NCBI GenBank assembly: GCA_028335825.1
Contig: JAIOKI010000012.1
Location: forward strand, 62,001-126,000
Reading direction: 5' to 3'
Length of the DNA stretch: 64,000 bases
Source: Nosema muscidifuracis
Lineage: Eukaryota; Microsporidia; Nosematidae
The translations under genes were made by a program, and so were the position numbers. This document shows, in pieces, positions 9,918 through 19,648 of this stretch (position 1 is the stretch's first letter; each line of letters opens with the position of its first letter). The notes beneath the pieces were generated by a model. That model searched no databases and was not told where the DNA came from. It was given only the letters and a program-made list of their open reading frames with translations.

Positions 9918-11552
9918 ATGTGCATAAATATGCATAAAAAAATAGAAAATCATTTTAAAAATGAAGATGAATTTTTAGGGTACGATTTATGTTTACAAGA
10001 ACCAAATATTGAATTAAAAAGATACAGAGATTCATTAATATTTTCAGGGAAAAAGAAGGTACCAAATAATATAATTGAAATAATTAAAACTGATTGGAAG
10101 CCTTATATAGGAATACTTTCTGATATATTTTATTTATCAGATGATTCTTATATAGATGAATTTATTTCTATATTGGAAATATACATTTCACATATAAAAT
10201 ATCCTTATACGTTTGAAAATATAAAAGTAATAAAAAATTATAAGAAAATAATTAAAGAATATAATAAAAAAATGAATATGAATATTATAATACATATTTT
10301 AGAAGATAATAGAAATTGTAAATGTGTATTAGCAATTAGAAAAGAATTATGTGATCAATATAAAGAAATGGATTCTATTTCTTTAATTAAGATTTTAGAT
10401 AATAAGTCTTTAAAAGATAAGTTCATAATTTTTAATACATTATTAAAAAAAGAGAATATACCTGATGAAATATTTATGAAAGAAACTTTATATGAGAAAG
10501 ACTTTTTAATATACTTGGGAATAATTATTTATAAAAAATATGAAAAAAATGAAGATGTTTTACAATTAATTAAATATGAAATATCATCAATTATGAATAT
10601 AAATTCATTTTTGGATGTCTCTTTAACTTTAAAATCTGATACAAATAGAAAACTTATAGATATTCCTAAAATAATTAAGAATTTGGTAACTGAGAAAATT
10701 AATTTTAATGATTTATTAATATTACGTAATCTAAGTAGATCTATAAATTTATTAAGAAGTGAATTATTAAATTATCCAATAATGGAAATAATTTTGGATT
10801 ATTTAAATAGAGATATAAAAATAGAAAGTTATTGTCCAGATGAAAGAGTTGATTATTCATTAATTTATGATATTTATAATAATGATTTTAATAATTTAAC
10901 TAAAAAAATAATTTTAAATATTTTAACTAATCTTGTACTTGAATATGGAAATTATAGAGCAATATTTGTAGCTTATAATGGATTTGAAATAGTTGATAAA
11001 TATAAAGAAAATTTTCCATTAGAAATATTAGAATTATATAAAAATTATCTTTATGATTCAGATTTAGAACATAAAAAGAAATTTCTTAAATACAAAGATG
11101 ATTGGTATAAATTTTTCTTTATTATGTATGATAAAAAGATACATGAAATTTTATTTAATTTAATTAGGAATTTATCTTGTGATAAAATATTTATTAGTGA
11201 TTATATAAAAAGTAAGGTATTTCAATTTCTTAATGATTCTGACTCATCAAATGTATTAATTCATATTCTTTATACTATTGGTAATTTAAGTGCCAATGAT
11301 ATAAAATTTAGAGATAAATTACTTAATGATAAGACTATTATTTTAAGATTAAAAAATCTTTTTTCTAAGACAGATCTTCATCTTCCTTTGTTATGGATAA
11401 TTATTAATTTAACATGGATTGATGAAGGATATGAAGAAAGAGTTAAAATTTTAAATGAAGAAAATATTAGAGAGAATATATTAAAAATAGAGACAGATGA
11501 TAGTGATATACTTGATAAGATAAATACAGCACTTGAAAATTTAAGGAATTGA
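9918..11552 (+). CDS. Armadillo-repeat protein resembling ARMC8/Vid28 (GID/CTLH complex)
   Basis: A 544-aa all-helical protein with armadillo-like repeats, clearest from about residue 320 on. The last ~65 residues, with LWIIINLTW, then DEGYEERVKIL, then DILDKINTALENL, match the order of features I recall at the C-terminus of ARMC8 (WCISNLIW, EEEGSQERQDKL, a final LCDKAKMALQQ helix). ARMC8/Gid5 is a scaffold of the GID/CTLH ubiquitin ligase that binds the substrate receptor. A second Met at residue 5 (9930) could be the start. A generic importin-alpha/beta-catenin-like protein is the main alternative. Identification is moderate. Confidence 0.6.
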   Translation: MCINMHKKIENHFKNEDEFLGYDLCLQEPNIELKRYRDSLIFSGKKKVPNNIIEIIKTDWKPYIGILSDIFYLSDDSYIDEFISILEIYISHIKYPYTFENIKVIKNYKKIIKEYNKKMNMNIIIHILEDNRNCKCVLAIRKELCDQYKEMDSISLIKILDNKSLKDKFIIFNTLLKKENIPDEIFMKETLYEKDFLIYLGIIIYKKYEKNEDVLQLIKYEISSIMNINSFLDVSLTLKSDTNRKLIDIPKIIKNLVTEKINFNDLLILRNLSRSINLLRSELLNYPIMEIILDYLNRDIKIESYCPDERVDYSLIYDIYNNDFNNLTKKIILNILTNLVLEYGNYRAIFVAYNGFEIVDKYKENFPLEILELYKNYLYDSDLEHKKKFLKYKDDWYKFFFIMYDKKIHEILFNLIRNLSCDKIFISDYIKSKVFQFLNDSDSSNVLIHILYTIGNLSANDIKFRDKLLNDKTIILRLKNLFSKTDLHLPLLWIIINLTWIDEGYEERVKILNEENIRENILKIETDDSDILDKINTALENLRN

Positions 11553-11589
11553 TATTTTTAATAAAAATATTTTTCCTTCTGAGAAATAA

Positions 11590-11970
11590 ATTAAAAAATT
11601 GACATTTTTATATTGATATTCTCATAAAACTTATTAATATTCTTATATTGATATTCTCATAAGATTTATTGATATTCTCATAAGATTAGGATATTATCAT
11701 TATTATTAGATTTATTGATATTCTCATAAGATTTATTAATATTCTTATAAGATTTATTGACATTCTTTTTAGATTTATTGATATTCTTATAAGATTTATT
11801 GACATTATTATAAAATTAGGATATTATCATAAGATTTATAAATTGATATTATTATTAGATTTATAGATATTATTATAAAATCTATATTTCAACATTCTCA
11901 TAAGATTTATAGATATTCTCATAAAATCTATATTTCAACATTATTATAAGATTTATATTTCGACATAATT
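11590..11970. repeat. Tandem repeat array, unit about 23-25 bp
   Basis: Degenerate copies of TTTATTGATATTCTCATAAGA fill the spacer, at least ten copies with substitutions (CTCATAAG/CTTATAAG/TTATTAG). It ends about 60 bases before the next start. Confidence 0.75.
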
Positions 11971-12036
11971 ATAAAACATCTTTAATTAACTATTTAATTT
12001 CAAGATTTTTTATCTTTTATGTTTTTCTACCCCTTC

Positions 12037-12513
12037 ATGGAAGAAGATATCTGGTACAAATTAAATAAACTTTTAGTAAGCCCAACACATGAACAAATAA
12101 TGAGTATATTTGATCCTGATAGCTATATAAGACTCAATATGGTATACATATCACCAATACATCTTCAATTATTTAAAAATTATTTAATGAGATATGGATT
12201 AATTGAGATGTATATTAATAATCAAGGAATTGGTTTTATTTTTAGAAATTTCAGATTAAATTTCTTTGGTACAAATATTCTTACTTTGAAAAAGGGTACT
12301 AATAAGATTTGGTGTATAGAAATTAATTTTGATCCTACTATTGATGAGAATTGTGGTATTCCTATTATGAATGAGATTGAGCAATTTCTTAAAGGATGTG
12401 ATGCTTTATTTTTTATGACTTATTTTGTTGATATTGATAAGGAGATACTTCATACTAGTCTTGTAGATAGTGTTGATTTTATGTATAAGAGGAATATACA
12501 AAGAAAGAAATAA
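12037..12513 (+). CDS. Unknown globular protein, 158 aa
   Basis: The open frame begins with an ATG at 12019, but the sequence CTACCCC (12027-12033) lies between that and a second ATG at 12037. By the start signal used across this window, 12037 (MEEDIWYKLNKLL) is the better start. The product is hydrophobic-core rich with mixed helix and strand and a basic end (YKRNIQRKK), and lacks low-complexity runs, so it is probably conserved. No membrane segment and no family recognised. It sits just upstream of Sar1 on the same strand. Confidence 0.65.
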   Translation: MEEDIWYKLNKLLVSPTHEQIMSIFDPDSYIRLNMVYISPIHLQLFKNYLMRYGLIEMYINNQGIGFIFRNFRLNFFGTNILTLKKGTNKIWCIEINFDPTIDENCGIPIMNEIEQFLKGCDALFFMTYFVDIDKEILHTSLVDSVDFMYKRNIQRKK

Positions 12514-12639
12514 ATTTACATAGTACTTAGTTGGTATTATATTTTTTTATTAAATTCTATATAATATAGATCTTCGTATATAATTAATTTAAGATTATAA
12601 ATTTGTAAATGACTTGGTATAGTAAAATTTAATAATACA

Positions 12640-12925
12640 GAGAAAATATTTATTTTATAGTAGAAAGATTTATTTGATATTAAAGAGATTTATTTTATAT
12701 TAGAAAGATGTATTAAAAATGATAAGATTTATTTAATATTAGAAAGATGTATTAAAAATGATAAGATTTATTTAATAGTAGAAAGATGTATTTAATATTG
12801 GAAAGATTTATTTTATAGTAGAAAGATGTATTAAAAAATGATAAGATTCAATTAATATTATAAAGATGTATTTTAAATGATAAGATTTATTTAATAGTAG
12901 AAAGATGTATTTTAAAATGATAAAT
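12640..12925. repeat. Tandem repeat array, unit about 18-38 bp
   Basis: Units like AGAAAGATGTATTAAAAATG and ATAAGATTTATTTAATATT alternate through the spacer between the unknown gene and Sar1; about nine copies of AGAAAGAT or AGAAAGATGT. Non-coding. Confidence 0.7.
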
Positions 12926-13076
12926 TTTATAACACAATCCTTTAAAATATTAAAATGACTAATTATTATAATATAAGAATTATTAAAAACCCTTTTTTTA
13001 TGTATTTATTATAAAATTCTTCTTCTTTAAATAATTTGTTAGTTTTTTTCTCTTTTGTTTTTAACACCCTTGTTTT

Positions 13077-13715
13077 ATGGAAGAAGCTAAGAACTTATTC
13101 AGTAAAATATACAAGAAAGTATCAGAAGCTTATGAGAAATTATTGGGAGGATTCATTCTTCAATTATTTACTAAACCATCTTCTATTCTTTTCCTTGGTA
13201 TAGATAATGCTGGTAAAACTACATTAGTAAAGAAACTTAAGAATGGTGTTAATGATTCTTATATGCCCACACGCCATCCTAGTAAATCAGAAATAGAAAT
13301 AGGAAATCTTAAAGCTACTGTTGTAGATTTGGGAGGTCATAGGGCTGCTCGTGTAGCATGGACAAATTATTTTTATAATTGTGATGGTATAATTTTTATA
13401 GTAGATGTACATGATGAAGAAAGATTTGAAGAAGTACGTGAAGCTTATCAAGAAGTTCGTAAGTTAGAGAAAAAAGCTCCTATTGCTGTGCTTATGAATA
13501 AGATAGATTTAGTTGGAAAGACTGAAGATGATTATGAATGGACTGAGTATATCAAAAGTAGTACTGGAATTTATGATCATCCAGGGGATGCATTAGAACA
13601 ACCTGTTAATGTAAGTTATGTAAGTATAACTAATGAAAATAGTGAAGTATTGACAGGACCATTAGCTATGTCATTTAAATGGCTTGAGATGATGATAAAC
13701 AGATCTAAGAAATAA
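13077..13715 (+). CDS. SAR1: Sar1 GTPase (COPII vesicle coat initiator)
   Basis: A 212-aa small GTPase of the Sar1/Arf group. Guanine-nucleotide motifs are all visible: P-loop GIDNAGKT at 41-48, switch I Thr65 in PTRHPS, DLGGH at 84-88 (His88 is the catalytic His of Sar1), NKID at 141-144, and a G5-like segment near SITN at about 178-181. The amphipathic N-terminus (FSKIYKKVSEAYEKLLGGFILQLF) fits the Sar1 membrane-inserting helix, and there is no N-myristoyl Gly2, which argues against Arf. Sar1 recruits Sec23/24 at the ER to start COPII budding. ACACCC lies upstream of the start. Full length. Confidence 0.95.
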   Translation: MEEAKNLFSKIYKKVSEAYEKLLGGFILQLFTKPSSILFLGIDNAGKTTLVKKLKNGVNDSYMPTRHPSKSEIEIGNLKATVVDLGGHRAARVAWTNYFYNCDGIIFIVDVHDEERFEEVREAYQEVRKLEKKAPIAVLMNKIDLVGKTEDDYEWTEYIKSSTGIYDHPGDALEQPVNVSYVSITNENSEVLTGPLAMSFKWLEMMINRSKK

Positions 13716-13817
13716 AAATTTATTTCATATATTTTAACTTTTATATTTATGCATATAATTAAGAATGACGTATAAATTTCATATATAAAAGCTTATATTC
13801 AATTAATTACTTTAAAG

Positions 13818-13930
13818 AAATTATTAAGAAAAGTCAGTAAGAAATTATTAATAAAAGTAAGTAAGGAACTATTAAGAAAAGTCAATAAGAAATGATTAAG
13901 AAAAGTAAGTAAGAAATAATTAAGAAAAAT
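13818..13930. repeat. 24-bp tandem repeat, about 4.7 copies
   Basis: Unit AAATTATTAAGAAAAGTCAG plus TAAG, repeated with small changes directly downstream of Sar1 and before the convergent small gene. Non-coding. Confidence 0.8.
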
Positions 13931-13996
13931 ATCTAGTCTTTGATACTCACTTGAAAACATCCCTAAAGATAATTTATTTTTAGTACTTTAAAAAAT

Positions 13997-14248
13997 TTAA
14001 TTAACTGTAAATCCTTGATTTTTAAGATGTCTAAACATTCTAGCATCTTCTTTCCCAAGTTCTTCTGAATTATGCTTTTTAATAGGAGACATCCAATTCT
14101 CATTTTTTAAGAAAGGGTAATCTGGATGAGTAACAGTAATTCCTTCACTTATTAAATGTCTAGCCATTCTTATATCTTCATCACGAAGAGCTTGTTTTAA
14201 ATCAGCATTAATAGTTAGAATAAATCTTAGTATAAAAAATATTAACAT
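13997..14248 (-). CDS. Small secreted protein with duplicated RMxRHL motif
   Basis: An 83-aa protein. Residues 1-15 (MLIFFILRFILTINA) are a convincing signal peptide with cleavage near A15. The mature part holds two copies of one motif: LRDEDIRMARHLISEGITV and LGKEDARMFRHLKNQGFTV, separated by a Pro/Trp-containing linker. The match includes ED-RM-RHL---G-TV, so this is an internal duplication within a tiny secreted protein. No family recognised. It is convergent with Sar1, about 280 bases apart. A secreted effector-like role is inference only. Confidence 0.72.
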   Translation of the reverse strand: MLIFFILRFILTINADLKQALRDEDIRMARHLISEGITVTHPDYPFLKNENWMSPIKKHNSEELGKEDARMFRHLKNQGFTVN

Positions 14249-14339
14249 AAGAATTTTAAGTAATGTATTTTATAACAAAAAAATCTGTAACAAATGTTTC
14301 GTATCAAATAAAACATTTAAAAAATATCTTCAAATTAAA

Positions 14340-14690
14340 ATATTAATAAAGTTTTTTTCTTAGTATATTTTTTATTAGTATAATTTTTATTAGTATAATT
14401 TTATTAGTATATTTTCTTAGTATATTTTCTTAGTATAATTTTATTAGTATATTTTCTTATTATTTTAACAGAGTGTTATTAACAAAGTATTTTTATTAAT
14501 ATATTTTTAACAAAATATTTATTTTACATTAGCTTCCTATCAATTATTTTACATACTAATATTTATTTTACATTATAATATTTATTTTACATTAGCATCC
14601 TATCATATTATTTTACATACTAATATTTATTTTACATTATAATATCTATTTCACATACTAATATTAATTTTACTTTAATGTCCTACAATA
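14340..14690. repeat. Two short-period AT repeat arrays
   Basis: First, TTAGTATAATTTTATTAGTA-like units around 14360-14460. Second, TTATTTTACATACTAATATT-like units around 14520-14690. They fill the divergent spacer between the small secreted gene and the kinesin. Confidence 0.7.
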
Positions 14691-14714
14691 TTCAAATTTT
14701 GCACCCTTATTTTT

Positions 14715-17246
14715 ATGCATAATAATATAAATGTAGAAATCCGCATAAAACCTGCACTCGAATCATCAATAGAAACTACGAACAATACTTTACAAGTAGG
14801 AACTAAGAAATATAATTTTAATAGAGTACACTTAACAACAACACAAAGACAAATGTTTGAAGGAAGTATTCTCAATCTTCTTAAATCTTTTATAAATGGA
14901 TACAATTGTACAGTCTTAGCTTATGGACAAACTGGATCAGGTAAGACTTATACAATGGGAATAAGTCCAAATGATACATCAGGAATAGTACCAAAATCTC
15001 TTGAATATTTATTTAATAATCAAGTAAAACTTACTTGTACATTTATAGAAGTTTATAACGAAGATGTTATAGATTTACTTAGTGATCATAAAATTCCTTT
15101 AAGTATTCGTGAAGTAAAAGGAGATATTTGTATAGCAGGTGCTACTGAAATAGATCTTGGGAGTGTAGAAGAAGGATTGAATGTTTTAAGAAAAGGATGT
15201 ATGGAACGAACAACTAAATGTACAAAAATGAATTCTGAATCTTCAAGATCTCATGCTATTTTTAGTATATTTTATAGAAAAGAAGAAGAAGGTAAATCAA
15301 TAACATCAAAATTTTCATTTGTAGATTTAGCAGGATCTGAGAGATTAAAAAGAACAATGTGTGTAGGTGATAGAGTAAAAGAATCTATATCAATAAATGG
15401 AGGACTTTTAGCTTTAGGAAATGTAATATCAGCTTTATATAAGAAATCTAAACATGTACCATTTAGAGATAGTAAATTAACTAGAATATTACAAAGTTGT
15501 CTTAATGGTCGTGTACTTATGATAGCTTGTATAAGTGCTTTACATACAGATATGAATGAAACAAATAACACATTAAAATATGCAAATAGAGCTGCTAGTA
15601 TACAAACAAATGTACGAAGAAATATTGAAGTAGATAATAGTAGAATGGAACTTATAAGATTAAAAAAGGAAGTACATAAATTAAGAAATGAGAATCAAAT
15701 ACTTAAAGAAAGGATTAGAAAATCTGGACATGTCAATACAGAAGAATTAGTTAAAGAAAATAGAATTTTAAAAAATAAATTAGAGTATGAAATGGGAAAA
15801 AAAGAGAAGAGTGAAGATTTAGCACAAGAAATTGTTAAACATCCATTTGTACAGAATTTAATTAATGAAAATGAAAAAATTAAGAAAGAATTTGAAGATT
15901 TTAAAAAGAATTATAATCAATTAAATAATAATTATAAAAAAGGAATAAATTGTGATGTAAAAGATAATCAATTAAATAATAATTATAAAAAAGGAATAAA
16001 TTGTAATGTAAAAGATAATCAATCAAATAATGATCATGTAAATAATAATTATAATGAAGAAATAAGTGATTACAAACAAGATTATAATGAAAGAATAAAT
16101 TGTCATGTAAAAGATAATCATGAAATAATAAATAATTTTAAAGATGATATGAAAGAATTGAATATTAAAGAGATCGAAAATAATATCAATAAAATAGATA
16201 GTATAAATAAAATAGGGAATATAAATAATCAAGTAAATGAACATCATTTTAATAAAACAAATGAATATAAAGATAATATAAAAGAACACCATTTAAATAA
16301 GAAAGAACACCATTCAAATAAGAAAGAAAATAATAAATTTTCATGGGGAGATAATAAACACGTCACTTTTGATATATCTCCTCCTAAGAAAAAGAGTACA
16401 TTATGGACCCCTCGTAAAGAGAAAGTTTTAATGGATACTCAATCTAAGGATAAAATTTCAGGTTACATACCTCATTCTATGAATATTTATAAAAATAAGC
16501 TTATTTTTTCATCTATGGATAATAAAGTAAGAATATATGATAAATCTATAATAGATTTATTTAGTGATACTGGAGTAAAGATTATAGAAGTAGATGATAA
16601 TATTTATTATTCTACTAGAATGATACTTAAACAATACGATACTAGAATAAAAAATAATACTCCTTTGTATGCATATAAGAATGAAATATCATGTATACAT
16701 AAATCTAATAATTTAATTTATACTGGACATGAAGATGGTAGTCTTAGTATATTAGATATAAGAAATATGAAAATTAAAAATGATAGAATACATTCTGGGA
16801 CAATATTTTGTATCGAACAACAAAAAGATATAATTTATACAGCTAGTAGAGATCATGATATAAAAATGTTAAATTCAAATATTAAAAAACTTCTGACTCC
16901 TCCTCATTATGACAGTGTACATTCCTTACTTATTTATAAAGAAGATTTAATAAGTTTAGGAAGAGATTGTGCATTAAAAAGATGGAGAAATGGGGAAATA
17001 ATAAAAACAGTTCCTAATGCACATTCTTCATGGATAAAGTGTGGATCAGCACTTGAAGATTCATTCGTCACTGGATCTAAGAATGGTACATTAAGATATT
17101 GGGATTATTGTGATAATAGTGTATTCTGTGTAGGAAGTTATAAAGTTAATGGATCAATTTTATGTATGGTAAGATATGGGAATGGAATTTATGTAGCTTC
17201 ACAAAATAAGGAGATTAATTATATAGAAAGTTTTTATAGAATATAA
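14715..17246 (+). CDS. Kinesin motor with C-terminal WD-repeat domain (KIF21-like kinesin-4)
   Basis: An 843-aa protein. The N-terminal motor (about 5-300) has P-loop GQTGSGKT at 71-78, switch I NSESSRSH at 173-180 and switch II DLAGSE at 204-209, all intact. A coiled coil (about 310-400) is followed by an Asn/Lys low-complexity linker with repeats of NNNYKKGINC (about 400-540), a basic stretch, and then from about residue 580 a WD-type propeller of five to six blades (YTGHEDGSLSILDIR, YTASRDHDIKML, VTGSKNGTLRYWDY). A motor, stalk and WD domain in this order is the hallmark of KIF21, a kinesin-4 that restrains microtubule growth. The preceding CACCC is 10-15 bases from the ATG. Confidence 0.88.
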   Translation: MHNNINVEIRIKPALESSIETTNNTLQVGTKKYNFNRVHLTTTQRQMFEGSILNLLKSFINGYNCTVLAYGQTGSGKTYTMGISPNDTSGIVPKSLEYLFNNQVKLTCTFIEVYNEDVIDLLSDHKIPLSIREVKGDICIAGATEIDLGSVEEGLNVLRKGCMERTTKCTKMNSESSRSHAIFSIFYRKEEEGKSITSKFSFVDLAGSERLKRTMCVGDRVKESISINGGLLALGNVISALYKKSKHVPFRDSKLTRILQSCLNGRVLMIACISALHTDMNETNNTLKYANRAASIQTNVRRNIEVDNSRMELIRLKKEVHKLRNENQILKERIRKSGHVNTEELVKENRILKNKLEYEMGKKEKSEDLAQEIVKHPFVQNLINENEKIKKEFEDFKKNYNQLNNNYKKGINCDVKDNQLNNNYKKGINCNVKDNQSNNDHVNNNYNEEISDYKQDYNERINCHVKDNHEIINNFKDDMKELNIKEIENNINKIDSINKIGNINNQVNEHHFNKTNEYKDNIKEHHLNKKEHHSNKKENNKFSWGDNKHVTFDISPPKKKSTLWTPRKEKVLMDTQSKDKISGYIPHSMNIYKNKLIFSSMDNKVRIYDKSIIDLFSDTGVKIIEVDDNIYYSTRMILKQYDTRIKNNTPLYAYKNEISCIHKSNNLIYTGHEDGSLSILDIRNMKIKNDRIHSGTIFCIEQQKDIIYTASRDHDIKMLNSNIKKLLTPPHYDSVHSLLIYKEDLISLGRDCALKRWRNGEIIKTVPNAHSSWIKCGSALEDSFVTGSKNGTLRYWDYCDNSVFCVGSYKVNGSILCMVRYGNGIYVASQNKEINYIESFYRI

Positions 17247-17262
17247 TTAATTTAAAAAAATA

Positions 17263-18981
17263 ATGACCAAAATAGAAACTGAAAAATATTATTTACCCAT
17301 ATTTATGAATAAGAAAGATTTATTTGGAATATTAATTTTAATAATTTTAATTATTTGTTGTATAAAGATATATGAAAGTAAAAGTAATGAAGATAATAAA
17401 AATAGTGAAAATAATAAAAGTAATGAAAGTGATAAAAGTGATAAGAGTAATGAAAGTGATAAAAGTAGTGAAAGTGATAAAAGTAGTGAAGATTATGATA
17501 GTCAAGAATTTAATACAAATGATAGTAAAAGTAATGAAGGTGATAAAAATAATGAATTTAATAAAGAATATGATAGTAGAAAAATTGAAGGTGATAAAAA
17601 TAATACTAATGAATTTAATAAAAATGATACTAATAAGGAGTACAACATCAGTGATAATAAAGAATATAAAAATGATACTAATAATAAAAATAATAGTCAA
17701 GAATTTGATAAAAATGATACTAAAGAATTTAATAAAAAAGATACACCCCCTCTAAAAATTCCACAAGCCTATTTTAAATATTTATATAAGCTTTATAATA
17801 ATTCATCCGATTATAATAATTTTGATTATTTTATGTTCAATCTTATTCCTTCATATATGATTGAAATAGAAAATTTTATGGGATCTTTAAATGGAAATAA
17901 ATTTCAACTAAAAGAAGAAGAATTTAATAATTTAAAAATGATGGTCTTTGTTTCATTTAGAAATAAATTAGTAGATGAATTAATTTATATATTTGAATAT
18001 TTTAAAGATTTAAGAAAACATAAGAGAATAAAAATATTAGTTCAAGCTTTTGATAATTTATTATCAAATTATTGTGAATTTATGGTAGATGATAATTTAG
18101 ATGATTTATGGAATGATATTTATATATTAGATAATTTAATTGATAATACACTTATGAATTGTGATATTAAGAATAAATGTAATACTGTAGTGATTATATT
18201 ATATAAGTTATTGACAATACTTAATGAAAATAATATTTATAAATTAATTGGATTTAATATATTTTTAAATACAAAAGATTTAAATAATTATGTATCTTTA
18301 AATATTGAAGAAGAAAAAAGAAATATAAAAATAACACTTAAAAATATATTTCATACAATAATAGATTTATCTAATGATTTATTAAGAATGGAAAATGAAG
18401 AAAGTGAAAAAGAAGAGAATGATTTTAAAAAGTTTTATGATGATAATGAAGATATTGAAGATTGGTTAGATAAAGTAGATATTAAAAAAGTAATAGATAA
18501 TGAAGAAGTATTGAATGAAATAGGTAGAGAATGTAAATGTTTAGAAAAATGTTTCTGTGGAATATATTATTTCAATTTTTTAATATATAAATGTAATATG
18601 ATGAAATCTCTAAGTGTAAGTTTTAAATTTGAACCAATAACTAAATATGGACTCTCTTTAAAAAATCTAATAGATTTAATAATGAGAATAACTCGAAATA
18701 TAATTTATGCTAGGAATGTCTTCCATTACACATCTATTAATTATAAAGATGATAATAAAAAATGTATAAAAATTCTTGATAGTGTATTGGAAATATTTGA
18801 AAATAATTATAATATTTCAGAAGAACTTAATAAAGAATTGAACAAAGAAAATAATTTTGTGTATGATAGATTATCATTTAGTCTGGTGATTAATATAATT
18901 AACAATATTAATAATGAAGTAATAATCATATCTAATAAAATTAAAGAGATGATAAAAAATAGTGAAAAGAAGAATAGTTGA
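17263..18981 (+). CDS. Signal-anchored hypothetical protein with Ser/Asn/Asp/Lys-rich stalk
   Basis: A 572-aa protein. One hydrophobic helix at about 20-38 (LFGILILIILIICCIKIY) acts as a signal anchor. Residues about 40-160 are low complexity (repeated SNESDKS, EFNKNDT, DTNKEY units). The rest is a helical Asn/Ile-rich domain with a cluster of Cys (ECKCLEKCFCGIYY, about 425-440). The ATG is only 16 bases after the kinesin stop, with no CCC signal in the gap, so co-transcription or initiation inside the kinesin 3' end is possible. Function unknown; a lineage-specific secreted or endomembrane protein is likely. Confidence 0.65.
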   Translation: MTKIETEKYYLPIFMNKKDLFGILILIILIICCIKIYESKSNEDNKNSENNKSNESDKSDKSNESDKSSESDKSSEDYDSQEFNTNDSKSNEGDKNNEFNKEYDSRKIEGDKNNTNEFNKNDTNKEYNISDNKEYKNDTNNKNNSQEFDKNDTKEFNKKDTPPLKIPQAYFKYLYKLYNNSSDYNNFDYFMFNLIPSYMIEIENFMGSLNGNKFQLKEEEFNNLKMMVFVSFRNKLVDELIYIFEYFKDLRKHKRIKILVQAFDNLLSNYCEFMVDDNLDDLWNDIYILDNLIDNTLMNCDIKNKCNTVVIILYKLLTILNENNIYKLIGFNIFLNTKDLNNYVSLNIEEEKRNIKITLKNIFHTIIDLSNDLLRMENEESEKEENDFKKFYDDNEDIEDWLDKVDIKKVIDNEEVLNEIGRECKCLEKCFCGIYYFNFLIYKCNMMKSLSVSFKFEPITKYGLSLKNLIDLIMRITRNIIYARNVFHYTSINYKDDNKKCIKILDSVLEIFENNYNISEELNKELNKENNFVYDRLSFSLVINIINNINNEVIIISNKIKEMIKNSEKKNS

Positions 18982-19625
18982 TTTATGAAGTAGTCTTATT
19001 ATATTTTAGTATGGAGTAGAATCTTTTATATCTTGGTTGTAATTTAAGAAGTTATTTTAAATATATTATTTTAAGGAATAAATAATTAATTTTAGGAATA
19101 AATAATTAATTTTAGGAATAAATGGTTATTTTAGTAATAAATGATTATTTTTATATATATATTTAAAAGAATAAATGTTTATTTTTAGGAATAAATGTTA
19201 TTTTTAGGTTACTATTTAAGGGAGTATTTTCTTATTTTTAAGAATAAATGATTATTTTTAGATATATTATTTAAAGGAATAAATGCTTATTTTTATATAT
19301 ATACTATTTAAAAAAATATACTGTTATTTTTAGGAATATATTGTTAAATTACCAAAGAGATATATAATATTAAATATATTTTATTAAATACACTTTTATT
19401 GATAAATTCCGTTTCATGACGTCAGTTTTTTTATAAAGTTTATTTTTAAAAAATTATTAATTTTATGTCAAATATCTCAAAAATTAATAAATCAACTGTT
19501 ATTAATATTAATTAATTTAGAATAGTTTTGTTTGTATTTATAAACAAATTATAATATTTTACATACAAAAATGTTACATTTTTAAAATTTAATAAATTGT
19601 ACAATTATAATCTAAAATATTAAAA
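18982..19625. repeat. AT spacer with AGGAATAAAT-type repeats
   Basis: From about 19070 to 19345 the element TTTTAGGAATAAATAATTA recurs in degenerate form about ten times. The remainder is featureless AT. Confidence 0.6.
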
Positions 19626-19630
19626 ATACA

Positions 19631-19640
19631 GTTTTTACCC
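19631..19640 (+). promoter_or_regulatory. GTTTTTACCC start signal
   Basis: A TTTTTACCC motif ends 8 bases before the ATG at 19649, the same spacing as for the ABC transporter gene. Confidence 0.7.
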
Positions 19641-19648
19641 TTTAAGAT

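Noticed and set aside
17347-17755. Overlapping frames on both strands inside the Ser/Asn-rich stalk of the 572-aa gene
   Set aside because: Low-complexity codon repeats keep alternative frames open; products are Ile/Val/Lys runs without features.
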